Of a DNA stretch of 17,869 nt, positions 7,231-15,521 are shown in pieces. Origin of the DNA: a candidate division CSSED10-310 bacterium (GTDB lineage Bacteria; CSSED10-310; JAFGDC01); assembly GCA_016932295.1 (NCBI GenBank), contig JAFGDC010000101.1, forward strand, positions 1-17,869, read 5' to 3'. A program made the position numbers and the translations under genes. How positions within the stretch are numbered: the stretch's first letter is position 1; every line of letters begins with the position of its first letter. A model generated the notes under the pieces. It made no database searches and was not told where the DNA came from. It saw only the letters and a list, made by a program, of their open reading frames with translations.

Positions 7231-7556
7231 CTCGTTTGATACGTTCGCGTGTTCCCATTCGGCGAGACCGTTCGGTCCGTTTGCACATACAAGACGACAA
7301 TAGGTATAACTAAAAAGCGTTTGGGATGGAAGTTGATTCCCTGAGTTCACTTCGGGTGTGTTACAGCGCCGGATGGGGTATTTTCCAGGAGGCATACGTG
7401 CCATGGCTCGAGCCTCGGGTGGTTGGATTCACTTGGGGAGAAGGAAGGAAGGGACCGGCCGGGGATTCATGGAATGGTGTCCCGGCTCAACGGGATCGAA
7501 GCAGTCGCGGCATACGCCATTAGCCAGCGGGCGCAAGCGCTGAATCACCCTGTGCG

Positions 7557-7585
7557 TTGTTGAGGATCTTTCAATTTGCTAAAGT
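7557..7585 (+). promoter_or_regulatory. Putative sigma-70 promoter of the GT2 operon
   Basis: TTGTTG (7557-7562) and TAAAGT (7580-7585, 4 of 6) are separated by 17 bases. The start site would be near 7592, leaving a leader of about 24 nucleotides. Confidence 0.4.
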
Positions 7586-7603
7586 AGGCGGCCGGACGTG
7601 ACT

Positions 7604-7610
7604 AAGGAGG
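7604..7610 (+). promoter_or_regulatory. Ribosome binding site of the GT2 gene
   Basis: AAGGAGG, 5 bases before ATG 7616. An in-frame GTG at 7598 lies before this site and is therefore not the start. Confidence 0.85.
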
Positions 7611-7615
7611 CGACC

Positions 7616-8560
7616 ATGGACAACGTGACGTATTCGGTGGTGCTCCCGGTCTACAACGAGGAATTGATCCTGGAAGCGCTGTATGATCGGTTGGTCAACG
7701 CATTGGATGCCTTGGGCGAACCGTACGAGGTGATTTTCGTGAACGACGGCAGTCATGATCGTTCACTGGAGATTCTCAAATCCATCAACCAGCGCGATCC
7801 TCGTTACCGGGTTATCAGTTTTTCCCGGAACTTCGGTCATCAGACGGCGATCACCGCCGGAATCAATCACACGCGCGGCGATGCGGTCATCATCATGGAT
7901 GCTGATCTTCAGGATCCGCCGGAAGTCCTGTCCATGTTTCTGGACAAGTGGCGTGAGGGATACCAGGTGGTGTACGCCATACGCACCAAGCGCAAGGAAA
8001 ACGCTCTGAAACGATTGGCATACAAGGTTTTTTACCGGTTGCTGGCCTTTGTGTCGGATGTCGAGATTCCGCTGGACAGCGGCGACTTCTGTGTCATGGA
8101 TCGCCGTATTGTCGACCTGCTCAACAGCATGCCGGAACGCAACCGCTTCGTTCGCGGTATTCGCAGTTGGGCTGGCTTCAACCAGATAGGCATGGCCTAT
8201 GAGCGGGACAAGCGGATGGCCGGTGAGCCGAAATACACCATGACCAAGCTGTTCAAACTGGCTTTCGACGGGATCATCTCATTCTCGAAATTACCATTGC
8301 GCGTGGCATCCATCCTCGGCTTCATCGTCTCGGGTTTCAGTTTCGTTTACGCCTTCCTGACGTTGCTGCAGAAACTCTTCACCGATTCCACCGTGCCCGG
8401 TTACACCACCACGGTCATCCTGATAAGCTTCCTTGGAGGCATTCAGCTCATCACCATCGGCATCATCGGCGAGTATCTCGGGCGAATCTTCGATGAGGTG
8501 AAGAAGCGGCCTCTGTATATCGTCGCCGATAAAATCGGTTTCGAACACACCTCCGAATGA
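7616..8560 (+). CDS. GT2 glycosyltransferase, polyprenyl-phosphate hexose synthase type (GtrB/Dpm1-like)
   Basis: A 314-residue membrane-anchored enzyme. The GT-A domain shows VVLPVYNEE (8-16), FVNDGSHD (41-48), SFSRNFGHQTAITAG (68-82) and the metal-binding DADLQDPPE (95-103). DSGDFCVMDRR (154-164) and the loop RFVRGIRSWAG (177-187) are typical of the DPM1/GtrB branch. Two C-terminal membrane helices (about 231-252 and 264-288) anchor it, followed by EYLGRIFDEVKKRPLYIV, which is common in bacterial GtrB proteins. Family members transfer glucose, mannose or aminosugars from a nucleotide sugar to undecaprenyl or dolichyl phosphate at the cytoplasmic face; the sugar cannot be read here. It heads a three-gene run and lies 3.4 kb from the DUF2298 protein, a candidate user of its product. 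Confidence 0.92.
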   Translation: MDNVTYSVVLPVYNEELILEALYDRLVNALDALGEPYEVIFVNDGSHDRSLEILKSINQRDPRYRVISFSRNFGHQTAITAGINHTRGDAVIIMDADLQDPPEVLSMFLDKWREGYQVVYAIRTKRKENALKRLAYKVFYRLLAFVSDVEIPLDSGDFCVMDRRIVDLLNSMPERNRFVRGIRSWAGFNQIGMAYERDKRMAGEPKYTMTKLFKLAFDGIISFSKLPLRVASILGFIVSGFSFVYAFLTLLQKLFTDSTVPGYTTTVILISFLGGIQLITIGIIGEYLGRIFDEVKKRPLYIVADKIGFEHTSE

Positions 8561-8567
8561 CCGGCCG

Positions 8568-9146
8568 ATGATGTTTAATCACGTGCGAAACAGCGTGTTG
8601 AAGCACAGTCTGTGGCTCGTATACGGAAGCGCTGGATTGTCCCTGTTGAGCGCCGCGATCGTTTTTTACATACTCCCCCAATTTCCGGCGGTACGGGGAT
8701 CGCAACCGCTGGATGTCCTGACGCCACTCTCATACCAGGTGCTCATCTTCATCCCCTTCGGCATCCTGTTAGCGGAAATCGTCCTTGAGTTACTGAGCGC
8801 CCGCAGCGCCTTCCTGCACTATGTGGCGGTGCTGGCGGTGCTGTGTGGAGTGAGTCTCCTACGCTTTGCATTCTTCATACCGGTGAGCGGGCATTGCCTC
8901 CTTCTTGGCTACTATCTGCCGCGGCAATCGCTGACCCACCGGGGCAGGCACCCTTTGCGCCTGGGCCTGGGCCTGGTGGCGGCGGTTCATGTGCTGTACT
9001 ACAAATTGTTCATCTGGGTTGACCTGATCACCCCGGTAACCGGCTTTCTGCTCGGTCTGCTGATCTGGATCGCCGGCGAATCGTTTCGCCGGCGTTTTTT
9101 GATCAGCGCCTGCCACGACATCTGTCAGGGCGTTGATCGGACATGA
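8568..9146 (+). CDS. Small multi-spanning membrane protein, unknown function
   Basis: A 192-residue integral membrane protein with about five predicted helices (near 16-36, 57-76, 82-105, 131-148 and 152-171) and a basic C-terminal tail. No family is recognised. It starts 7 bases after the GT2 stop with no good ribosome site, so it is probably translated by coupling to the GT2. The first of two consecutive ATG codons is used here. Its place suggests a partner of the GT2, such as a lipid-sugar flippase component or stabiliser, but this rests on location only. Confidence 0.75.
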   Translation: MMFNHVRNSVLKHSLWLVYGSAGLSLLSAAIVFYILPQFPAVRGSQPLDVLTPLSYQVLIFIPFGILLAEIVLELLSARSAFLHYVAVLAVLCGVSLLRFAFFIPVSGHCLLLGYYLPRQSLTHRGRHPLRLGLGLVAAVHVLYYKLFIWVDLITPVTGFLLGLLIWIAGESFRRRFLISACHDICQGVDRT

Positions 9147-9164
9147 CGACGGGGAGTGTGACGG

Positions 9165-9551
9165 GTGTCAAATTTCAAGCGGATATTTAAAAACATCGAC
9201 GAAGTGAACGAGATCCTGCCCAAGGTCGTGCGGACCATGTCGCGGTTGCGGGAGCAGTTCACAGGGGCGCGTGATCAGTGGCAGCAACTGCTGCGACACA
9301 GTGGCTCCAACGGTGGTCCGCCGGAAGGCCTGGACGAGAATTCACCCTATGTGGTCGTGGATCGCGCCATCAGGCAGATCATCGAGGCCGGCGGCCTTAT
9401 TCGGGACGTTGGCAAGGGCGTGGTGGAGTTTCCCATGATCCGTGACGATCGGATCGTCATGCTCAGTTGGAGAGTCTCGGACGGTGCCGTTGTTCGGCAC
9501 TGGCATGAGATCTATGAGACGCATCAGGATCGCAAGCCCATAGATTTTTAA
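9165..9551 (+). CDS. DUF2203 family protein
   Basis: A 128-residue cytoplasmic protein starting at GTG 9165, with GGGGAG about 10 bases before it. It shows the DUF2203 pattern: an N-terminal helix IDEVNEILPKVVRTMSRLRE (11-30), then IEAGGLIRDVGKGVVEFP (73-90), IVMLSWRVSDG (97-107), and the ending HWHEIYETHQDRKPIDF (112-128). The function of DUF2203 is unknown. It is 18 bases after the membrane protein gene and likely ends the operon. Confidence 0.85.
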   Translation: MSNFKRIFKNIDEVNEILPKVVRTMSRLREQFTGARDQWQQLLRHSGSNGGPPEGLDENSPYVVVDRAIRQIIEAGGLIRDVGKGVVEFPMIRDDRIVMLSWRVSDGAVVRHWHEIYETHQDRKPIDF

Positions 9552-9563
9552 CGGTACGACGCT

Positions 9564-9579
9564 GCCCGCCCCGGGCTTT
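9564..9579 (+). terminator. Weak candidate terminator after the GT2 operon
   Basis: GCCCG (9564-9568) pairs with CGGGC (9572-9576) around a 3-base loop, followed by only TTT. The stem is short and the T-tract poor. Confidence 0.3.
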
Positions 9580-9600
9580 GTCGGCGGCGCCTCCTTCCGG

Positions 9601-9629
9601 TTGACGCTTCACTTCCATGGGGTGATAAT
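9601..9629 (+). promoter_or_regulatory. Sigma-70 promoter of the TonB-dependent receptor gene
   Basis: TTGACG (9601-9606, 5 of 6) and GATAAT (9624-9629, 5 of 6) have a 17-base spacer. Transcription would start near 9636, leaving a leader of about 46 bases. That is too short for a cobalamin riboswitch, although the receptor is BtuB-like. Confidence 0.7.
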
Positions 9630-9681
9630 GCTCGCTAGCCCGCTGGACAATCTAATGTGAGGTTCTAAAAGGGAGGACGTG

Positions 9682-11616
9682 GTGAGACACTTTCCGGGTT
9701 TCCTGGTGATTGGCTGGATGACGGCCGCGACAGTGGTTTTCGCTGCTGTGGAAGATTTCGATTTGATGCTGCCTCCCCTGGTGGTGAGCGCGTCTCGGAT
9801 TCCCACCAGGTTGGAAGAAATGCCCGCGACGATCACGGTGATATCGGCGGATGACCTGGCTGCCGCGGGCGCCGGCAGGTTGACGGAGGTGCTGGCGCTG
9901 ATTCCCGGCATACACGTGAGCCGTCCCGGCGGCAAGGGTGGATTGCCGGTGATCTACTTGCGCGGCGGAGAAGACAACCATTCCCTGATCCTGGTGGATG
10001 GAGTGAAGGTGAATGATCCCACCGACCAAAGGGGCGGCGTTTTCAACCTGGACAGTGTGGACCCACGCTCCGTGGAACGGCTGGAGATCATCGCCGGCCC
10101 ATTTTCCTCCCGATTCGGATCGGATGCCATCGGGGGCGTTATAAATATCATCACCAGGCCGCCTGCCGGATGGTCCGATACAACCGGCGAACGGGTGTTC
10201 AGTACCGAACTGGTCGCGGCAACCGGCGGTGATGGTCTGTACAACGGCTCGATAAACATGAAGTACGCCTCCGAACAACTGGATTTTTCCCTGCACGGCG
10301 GTCATGGGGATGATGGTAACGCGCTGCCAGGCAACTCGTTCTCCGGAACCGATTTGCAGGCTTCGGCGGGAATCCGTGCCGGCGACCGCCTGCGGCTGGA
10401 ATGGACGGCCCGTTACGCCACCACGGCCCGGGAAGGTTTCCCCGACGACAGCGGCGGCTCTCAACTAGCGGTCTTCAGAGACCTGGAAGGGGAGGACGCC
10501 AGGGATGCCGTGGCCGGCATGACCATTCACTTTTCTCCCGGCCGTCACATGGAGTTGCGACTCGCAACCGGCTATTACAATGGCTGGAGTGACGTCGATT
10601 CACCGGGGGTGGCGCCGGGTCTGCGTGATCCCGTCGGCGTGCCGCCCAGCACCACGGAAAATGACTTCACGCGCTACCATGCCGGCCTCGACTGGGTGAT
10701 GCGGATCAATCGCCATCTCAAAATGAGCGCCGGAGTGGAACTGGAAGAGGAACGAGGCGACAGCAAGGGGATGCTGGACTACGGCGGTTATCCTCTGGCT
10801 GCCGATTTCACCATGAAACGGGACATCTGCAGCCCGTTCATGGAATTCCATCTTGATGCTTCCCGCGGCCTGGCCCTTCATGGAGGCATCCGTATGGATA
10901 CCACAGCGGATCTCGATCCCGAGTACAGTCCACGGATCGGAGTGGTATGGTCCCCCGGCGACACGGGGTTTTCCGTACGAGCGGCCTGGAGCGAGGGGTT
11001 CAAGCTGCCCAGCTTCTACGCCCTGGGCAATCCCCTGGTGGGCAATCCGGACCTGAAACCTGAAACCAGTTCCTCCTATGAGGTGGGCGTGAACCAGTCG
11101 CTGCCCCGCACCGGCCTCTCCCTGTCCGCAACTCTTTTCAGTGGTACCTATCATGACATCATCGACTTCGATCCCGGTCCGCCACCGGTCATGGTCAACC
11201 GCGACCAACTGGATACGAGGGGAATCGAGGCGAGTCTTGCATGGACTGTTTTCGGAGGGCTTTCCACATCGTTGAGCGCCACCTATGTCGAATCGGAGTT
11301 CGAAGGCAGCGACCAGGCGCCGCTGCGGCGGCCGGACTGGCGCGGCGCCTGGAGCCTCAGGTGGGTGCCGGTGGACGCCTGGCTGCTGCGGTTGGATACT
11401 GTATACGTGGGAGAGACCTGGGATTCATCCATTCCCACCGGCGATATACGCCTCGATGACTACCTCAGAACAGATCTCGCCGTCTCGTGGCGGCCGGCTT
11501 CCGCGATCGGTCTCGAGTTGCTGGTGGAAAACCTGACAGATACGAACTACCAGGAAGCGATTGGCTTTCCCGCACCAGGGATCAGACCGCGCCTGCAGAT
11601 CGCCTGGAGTCTTTGA
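9682..11616 (+). CDS. TonB-dependent outer-membrane receptor, BtuB-like
   Basis: A 644-residue receptor that imports a scarce ligand across the outer membrane using TonB energy. Residues 1-22 form a signal peptide. PLVVSASR (32-39) resembles a TonB box. The plug domain spans about 45-160, with ATITVISADDL (49-59), LALIPGIHVSRPGG (71-84), YLRGGEDNHSLILVDGVKVND (92-112), VERLEIIAGPFSSRFGSDAIGGVINIIT (131-158). The rest is a 22-strand-type barrel with typical motifs such as EGFKLPSFYALGNPLVGNPDLKPETSSSYEVGV. It ends in Trp-Ser-Leu, where outer-membrane proteins usually end in Phe. Two in-frame GTG codons (9679, 9682) follow GGAGG; the second has the better spacing. The ligand is unknown; cobalamin is possible by similarity, but no transport or cobalamin genes are near. 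Confidence 0.9.
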   Translation: MRHFPGFLVIGWMTAATVVFAAVEDFDLMLPPLVVSASRIPTRLEEMPATITVISADDLAAAGAGRLTEVLALIPGIHVSRPGGKGGLPVIYLRGGEDNHSLILVDGVKVNDPTDQRGGVFNLDSVDPRSVERLEIIAGPFSSRFGSDAIGGVINIITRPPAGWSDTTGERVFSTELVAATGGDGLYNGSINMKYASEQLDFSLHGGHGDDGNALPGNSFSGTDLQASAGIRAGDRLRLEWTARYATTAREGFPDDSGGSQLAVFRDLEGEDARDAVAGMTIHFSPGRHMELRLATGYYNGWSDVDSPGVAPGLRDPVGVPPSTTENDFTRYHAGLDWVMRINRHLKMSAGVELEEERGDSKGMLDYGGYPLAADFTMKRDICSPFMEFHLDASRGLALHGGIRMDTTADLDPEYSPRIGVVWSPGDTGFSVRAAWSEGFKLPSFYALGNPLVGNPDLKPETSSSYEVGVNQSLPRTGLSLSATLFSGTYHDIIDFDPGPPPVMVNRDQLDTRGIEASLAWTVFGGLSTSLSATYVESEFEGSDQAPLRRPDWRGAWSLRWVPVDAWLLRLDTVYVGETWDSSIPTGDIRLDDYLRTDLAVSWRPASAIGLELLVENLTDTNYQEAIGFPAPGIRPRLQIAWSL

Positions 11617-11842
11617 CGGCCGTCGCTGACACCGCCGGAACCGCACCCTGCTGCCACAAATTCACCGCCGACCTTTTCTCTTGTTGAATTCGAAACACCA
11701 TTTTGCCATTCCTTGCATAACCGATGGTACGAGATGACGCCGCCGGATGCCGGTCATCATGTCGTGTCGAATTCTCCATCCAGAAGCGGCTGTTGACCAC
11801 TCCGTGGAATGCGGGCGGTGGATTTGGGGCGGCGCATGCAAG

Positions 11843-11871
11843 TTGTGTTATGGCATAAAGCTGGCTATCTT
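11843..11871 (+). promoter_or_regulatory. Promoter of the DUF2298-NHL gene
   Basis: TTGTGT (11843-11848) and TATCTT (11866-11871, 4 of 6) are 17 bases apart. The same stretch also reads as a weaker sigma-54 site, TGGCATAAAGCTGGCT (11851-11866), with GG and GC exactly 12 apart but TGGC in place of TTGC. The sigma-70 reading gives a start near 11878. Confidence 0.45.
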
Positions 11872-11921
11872 ATATCTTTGCGTGTGATTGTCATGTCTTC
11901 CGGATGGGTCACGCTCTGGTC

Positions 11922-11928
11922 GAGGAGG
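11922..11928 (+). promoter_or_regulatory. Ribosome binding site fixing the DUF2298 start
   Basis: GAGGAGG lies 5 bases before ATG 11934. The in-frame ATG at 11904 precedes this site and has no such sequence ahead of it. Confidence 0.85.
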
Positions 11929-11933
11929 TTCAC

Positions 11934-14900
11934 ATGGGTGGCGTCGTCAGTTTCTACATTGTCGTCCAACTAATCCACTTGGCGGTGCTGCCCATCGCCT
12001 GGAGACTGTTCAACCGCGTCCGTGACCGGGGCTACGGCGTCGCCAAGCTGCTGGGAGTGGTGCTGCTCTCCTATCTCTCGTGGATAGTGCCAAGCCTCGG
12101 ATTGCTGCCCTATTCACGGGGGGTCGTGGCGTTGATGCTGCTGATCATCGCCGGTGTCTCCCTTACCCTGTTCCTGCTGAACAGGAGCGCCTTCACCGAC
12201 TTCCTCAGGACCCAGAGAAAAACCATCATCTGGACCGAAACGGTGTTTACCGGCGCCTTTCTGTTGTTCGTTATCTGCAGGATGTACAACCCCGAGATTT
12301 CATACGATGTCAACCTGTACGCCGCCGAGAAATTTCCCGACATGGCGTTCTTCCATTCCATCATGCGGCATGAAGAACTGCCACCCCCCGACCTCTGGTT
12401 CAGCGGCTCCGAAAACTATATCAATTATTATTATTACGGCTACTTCGTACAAGCCACCGTGGCCAAGCTGGCCGGCATCGATCCCTGGATCGCGTACAAT
12501 CTCGCCCTCACCCTGATCTTTGCCCTCAGCGCCACCGGCGCCTTTTCACTGGTCTACAATTTCAGCGGTCGCCGCCACATCGGACTGCTGGCCGCTGTCA
12601 TGCTCTGTATCATGGGCAACCTGTACGGTGCAGTGCAAATGACATCCGGCCAGCCGTTCGGGCCGCTGGAAGTCTGGCACGGCTCGCGCGTGATCGTGAA
12701 AAAAACGATGGTGAACAACGTCGAAAAAACCATCGACAGCACCATCAACGAAGTGCCCTTCTTCAGCTTCCTGCTGGGGGACCTGCACGCGCATCTGCTG
12801 GCCCTGCCCCTCTCGCTGCTGGTCCTGCACTTCCTGGCCCTGTTCTCCCTGGTGCGAAAACCCCTCCTGCGCTATGTCATAGAGGATCGAGCCGGGCCGT
12901 GGCTGCTCCTCTTGTTCCTGGTGGCCTTTGGCTCGCTCGTCGCCGGTAACTATTGGGATCTGCCCACCTATACCATACTGGCGGCGCTCATCCTGCTGCT
13001 GGCGGGCCTGCAGAGTGAACGGCCCCTGCCCACGATCCTGAGTTGGGAGATCTATGTGGGACTGGTGTTCATGCTGTCCGGCGGCGCCGCGACACTCGCC
13101 AAGGCCGGGGAGAATGGCGGCTCAAGGATACTGGCGGCCTTTTCCAAACTATTCTCGCTGATTTCACCGTTTGCCCCCTTCTACCGCCACTATACCGCGC
13201 CGCCCGCCGAAGTGGCTTGGGTTCCAACGGATCAACGGTCCGCACTGGGACAGTTCCTGACCATTCATGGTTTTCTCTTCTTCCTCATGATCGCCATGGC
13301 GGTCACCCTCGTCGCCGTCTACTGGAAACGCAACAAGATGGCTTCCTGGGTGACGATGGTCGCACCCGTCGTGGTCAGCCTTGGCGTGTTCATCGCCATG
13401 AAGGAACCCACGGCGGCAATGCTGGCAGGTCTGCTGGTACTGTGCGGTATCCTGCTGCTGCGTCCGGACAGTGAACCGTCGCCGCGCTTCATGCTGGGCT
13501 TGTGTGCCATGGCCCTGGCCGTACTGCTCGGCTGTGAATTCATCTACATCAAGGACTTCTATGGACATCCCAACGAACGGATGAATACCGTCTTCAAATT
13601 CTACTACGAAGCCTGGATTTTCCTTTCCCTGGCAGGCGCTTATGCGTATCACTATGTCTCTGAAAAAAGCCGCCGCCGGCTCGCGGTGCAGACACCCTTC
13701 CAACTGGCCGCACTGGTGCTCTTCATCGCCTCCCTGATCTACCCGGTGAAGTCGGTGCCCATCAAGTGCGATACTTTCAAACCAGTCATGGGTCGCCCCA
13801 CTCTGAACGGATTCGCCTACATCAAGGAACGGTATCCCGGTGACTACAAGGCAATCGAATGGCTGCGGAAGAACGTCCAGGACAGCCCGGTGATCCTCGA
13901 GGCCACGGGTAACCCCTACAGCTATCACGGCCGCGTTTCCACCATGGCCGGTCTGCCCACCATCCTCGGCTGGGGCAATCACGAATCACTGTGGCGCGAC
14001 TGGAGCTGGGCTATTATCGGTCCCCGCAAGAACGACGTACGGACGATCTATAAATCCCTCGATGTGCGGGAAGCGGGGACGCTGCTGGCCAAGTACAATG
14101 TGTCCTACGTGTTCGTCGGCTCCCTGGAAAACGACGAATTCTATTCCTATGACCAAAACGGACTCGTTAAGTTCAGGAACTTCTGCGATGCCGTGTATGA
14201 AGACGGAGAAACCGTGATTTTCAGGGTTCGCGAAGGTGTGCCCGTGGACCAGTATCCGCTCTATACCCGCAATCCCCGCCTGATCGTGCCCAAGGAACAG
14301 GGTCGTGTGGTCATCAATGAGAAAGGTATGAAAAGCATCGAAGGCCGGCAGGCGGTGAAAATCTGGGGACAGTGCGGCGAGGGCAACGGCCAGTTCCGCG
14401 ATCCCAAAGACATTGCGGTGGACAGCCACGGCAACATCTATGTCGCCGATGCGGGTAACCACCGTATCCAGATGTTCGACGGCGAAGGACGTTTCATCAA
14501 GTCGCTTGGCGCCGGCAAGGGCGAGCAGCCGGGCCAGTTCAACCTGCCCACGGGAGTGGGCGTGGACGGCCAGGATAACCTGTATGTGGCAGATACGTGG
14601 AACCATCGCATTCAGAAATTCGATCCTGAGGGTGCCCTTGTGAAATACTGGGGCGACGGCGGCCAGTTCTGGGCACCAAAGGACGTGGTGATCGATTCCA
14701 CCGGAACTGTTTACGTGGTGGACACCGGCTACCAGCGGGTGCACAAATTCGATGCCGATGCACACACGATCATGGTGTGGGGCGGCAAGGGGGACGAACC
14801 GGGCAAACTGTTCGAACCAGTGGGGATTGCCCTCCGTGTCGACCGCACCCTGTACGTCGGTGACACCGCCAACCAGCGCATCTCGGTTTTCGACGTGAAC

Positions 14901-15221
14901 GGCGTCTTCCAGTCCAACTGGTACGTGATTGGCTGGGAGGAGTTTTTCACCGAGCCGTTCCTGGCGATCGAACCAACCCTGGATGTGCTTGCGGCCACCG
15001 ATTCCAGGCACAACCGCCTGGAATTCTTCGCGCTCAACGGAGAGAAGGCCGGATCCCTGGTGGCGGTCTGGGAACAGGAAGGCGCCGGCAGCGGCGAGTT
15101 CCGGCTGCCCCTGGGAGTAGCTTTTATGCCGGACGGCCACCTGCTCGTGGTGGATAGCGGCAACTGCAGGATCCAGAAATTTGCACCTTTCGAGGCGGGA
15201 ACCTTTATACCTTCTGAATGA
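11934..15221 (+). CDS. DUF2298 ('YYY') polytopic membrane protein fused to an NHL beta-propeller
   Basis: A 1,095-residue protein. Residues 1 to about 600 carry many membrane helices. The DUF2298/Chlor_Arch_YYY signature is clear: YNPEIS (118-123), EKFPDMAFFHSI (132-143), ELPPPDLWFSG (148-158) and INYYYYGYF (163-171), later LLGDLHAHLLALPL. A conserved soluble part at about 615-775 includes LNGFAYIKERYPGDYKAI, PVILEATGNPYSYHGRVS and GWGNHESLWRDW. The family is uncharacterised but resembles GT-C glycosyltransferases using lipid-linked sugars. From about 800 to 1090 there are six NHL repeats, each with an N/QxR-hydrophobic-x-x-F core (GNHRIQMFD, WNHRIQKFD, GYQRVHKFD, ANQRISVFD, HNRLEFFA, GNCRIQKFA), enough for one closed six-bladed propeller. 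That domain is likely extracytoplasmic and binds a partner or glycan. Both halves are in one uninterrupted frame, so this is a true fusion. Confidence 0.9.
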   Translation: MGGVVSFYIVVQLIHLAVLPIAWRLFNRVRDRGYGVAKLLGVVLLSYLSWIVPSLGLLPYSRGVVALMLLIIAGVSLTLFLLNRSAFTDFLRTQRKTIIWTETVFTGAFLLFVICRMYNPEISYDVNLYAAEKFPDMAFFHSIMRHEELPPPDLWFSGSENYINYYYYGYFVQATVAKLAGIDPWIAYNLALTLIFALSATGAFSLVYNFSGRRHIGLLAAVMLCIMGNLYGAVQMTSGQPFGPLEVWHGSRVIVKKTMVNNVEKTIDSTINEVPFFSFLLGDLHAHLLALPLSLLVLHFLALFSLVRKPLLRYVIEDRAGPWLLLLFLVAFGSLVAGNYWDLPTYTILAALILLLAGLQSERPLPTILSWEIYVGLVFMLSGGAATLAKAGENGGSRILAAFSKLFSLISPFAPFYRHYTAPPAEVAWVPTDQRSALGQFLTIHGFLFFLMIAMAVTLVAVYWKRNKMASWVTMVAPVVVSLGVFIAMKEPTAAMLAGLLVLCGILLLRPDSEPSPRFMLGLCAMALAVLLGCEFIYIKDFYGHPNERMNTVFKFYYEAWIFLSLAGAYAYHYVSEKSRRRLAVQTPFQLAALVLFIASLIYPVKSVPIKCDTFKPVMGRPTLNGFAYIKERYPGDYKAIEWLRKNVQDSPVILEATGNPYSYHGRVSTMAGLPTILGWGNHESLWRDWSWAIIGPRKNDVRTIYKSLDVREAGTLLAKYNVSYVFVGSLENDEFYSYDQNGLVKFRNFCDAVYEDGETVIFRVREGVPVDQYPLYTRNPRLIVPKEQGRVVINEKGMKSIEGRQAVKIWGQCGEGNGQFRDPKDIAVDSHGNIYVADAGNHRIQMFDGEGRFIKSLGAGKGEQPGQFNLPTGVGVDGQDNLYVADTWNHRIQKFDPEGALVKYWGDGGQFWAPKDVVIDSTGTVYVVDTGYQRVHKFDADAHTIMVWGGKGDEPGKLFEPVGIALRVDRTLYVGDTANQRISVFDVNGVFQSNWYVIGWEEFFTEPFLAIEPTLDVLAATDSRHNRLEFFALNGEKAGSLVAVWEQEGAGSGEFRLPLGVAFMPDGHLLVVDSGNCRIQKFAPFEAGTFIPSE

Positions 15222-15521
15222 TCAGCGTATGGAGTGCGAGCCTCAATCTTGAAAATTTAGTGGCAAATGCTTGGTGGACAAGATATCGCGGCGGGGAGGG
15301 ATCGCGAGGAGCGGTGACCTATGGCCGCACCATTGGAGGATAAGGCCTTTGGCAAAACGGTGAAGAAGGATACAGAGGCGAGGAGAGGAGCGGGGAGATG
15401 CGTTTGCCAGTGAGACCATAGGAAATGCATCGCAAGCTGAACACGCGATTCCAACCTCATGTGACCCGATGCCGGCATGGAATGGGACGTCATCAGCGCA
15501 ATCAAGTAAAAACCAGTGATG
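15222..15521. other. Convergent intergenic region
   Basis: Three hundred bases between the stops of the DUF2298 gene and the flavoprotein gene. There is a purine-rich tract (about 15354-15396) but no hairpin with a T-tract on either strand and no supported gene. Confidence 0.5.

Larger units (their letters stand above)
7218..7615. other. Divergent intergenic region between kbp-like and GT2 genes
   Basis: No gene is supported in these 398 bases. It holds a short palindrome GACCGTTCGGTC (7266-7277), about 50 bases upstream of the kbp-like start, that could be an operator, and the GT2 promoter at 7557-7585. The minus-strand sequence has several AT-rich blocks (around 7285-7315) that could be a kbp promoter, but no single -35/-10 pair stands out. 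Confidence 0.45.
11617..11933. other. Intergenic region before the DUF2298 gene
   Basis: No gene is seen in these 317 bases. The palindrome GACGGCCGTC follows the receptor stop but has no T-tract. The right part holds the promoter at 11843-11871. Confidence 0.5.

Noticed and set aside
9552..9678. Cobalamin riboswitch before the BtuB-like receptor
   Set aside because: The predicted leader after the sigma-70 promoter is only about 46 bases and no B12-box-like sequence was found.
13986..15140. Long open frame opposite the NHL part of the DUF2298 gene
   Set aside because: Its translation is a repetitive shadow of the NHL repeats and has no family features.
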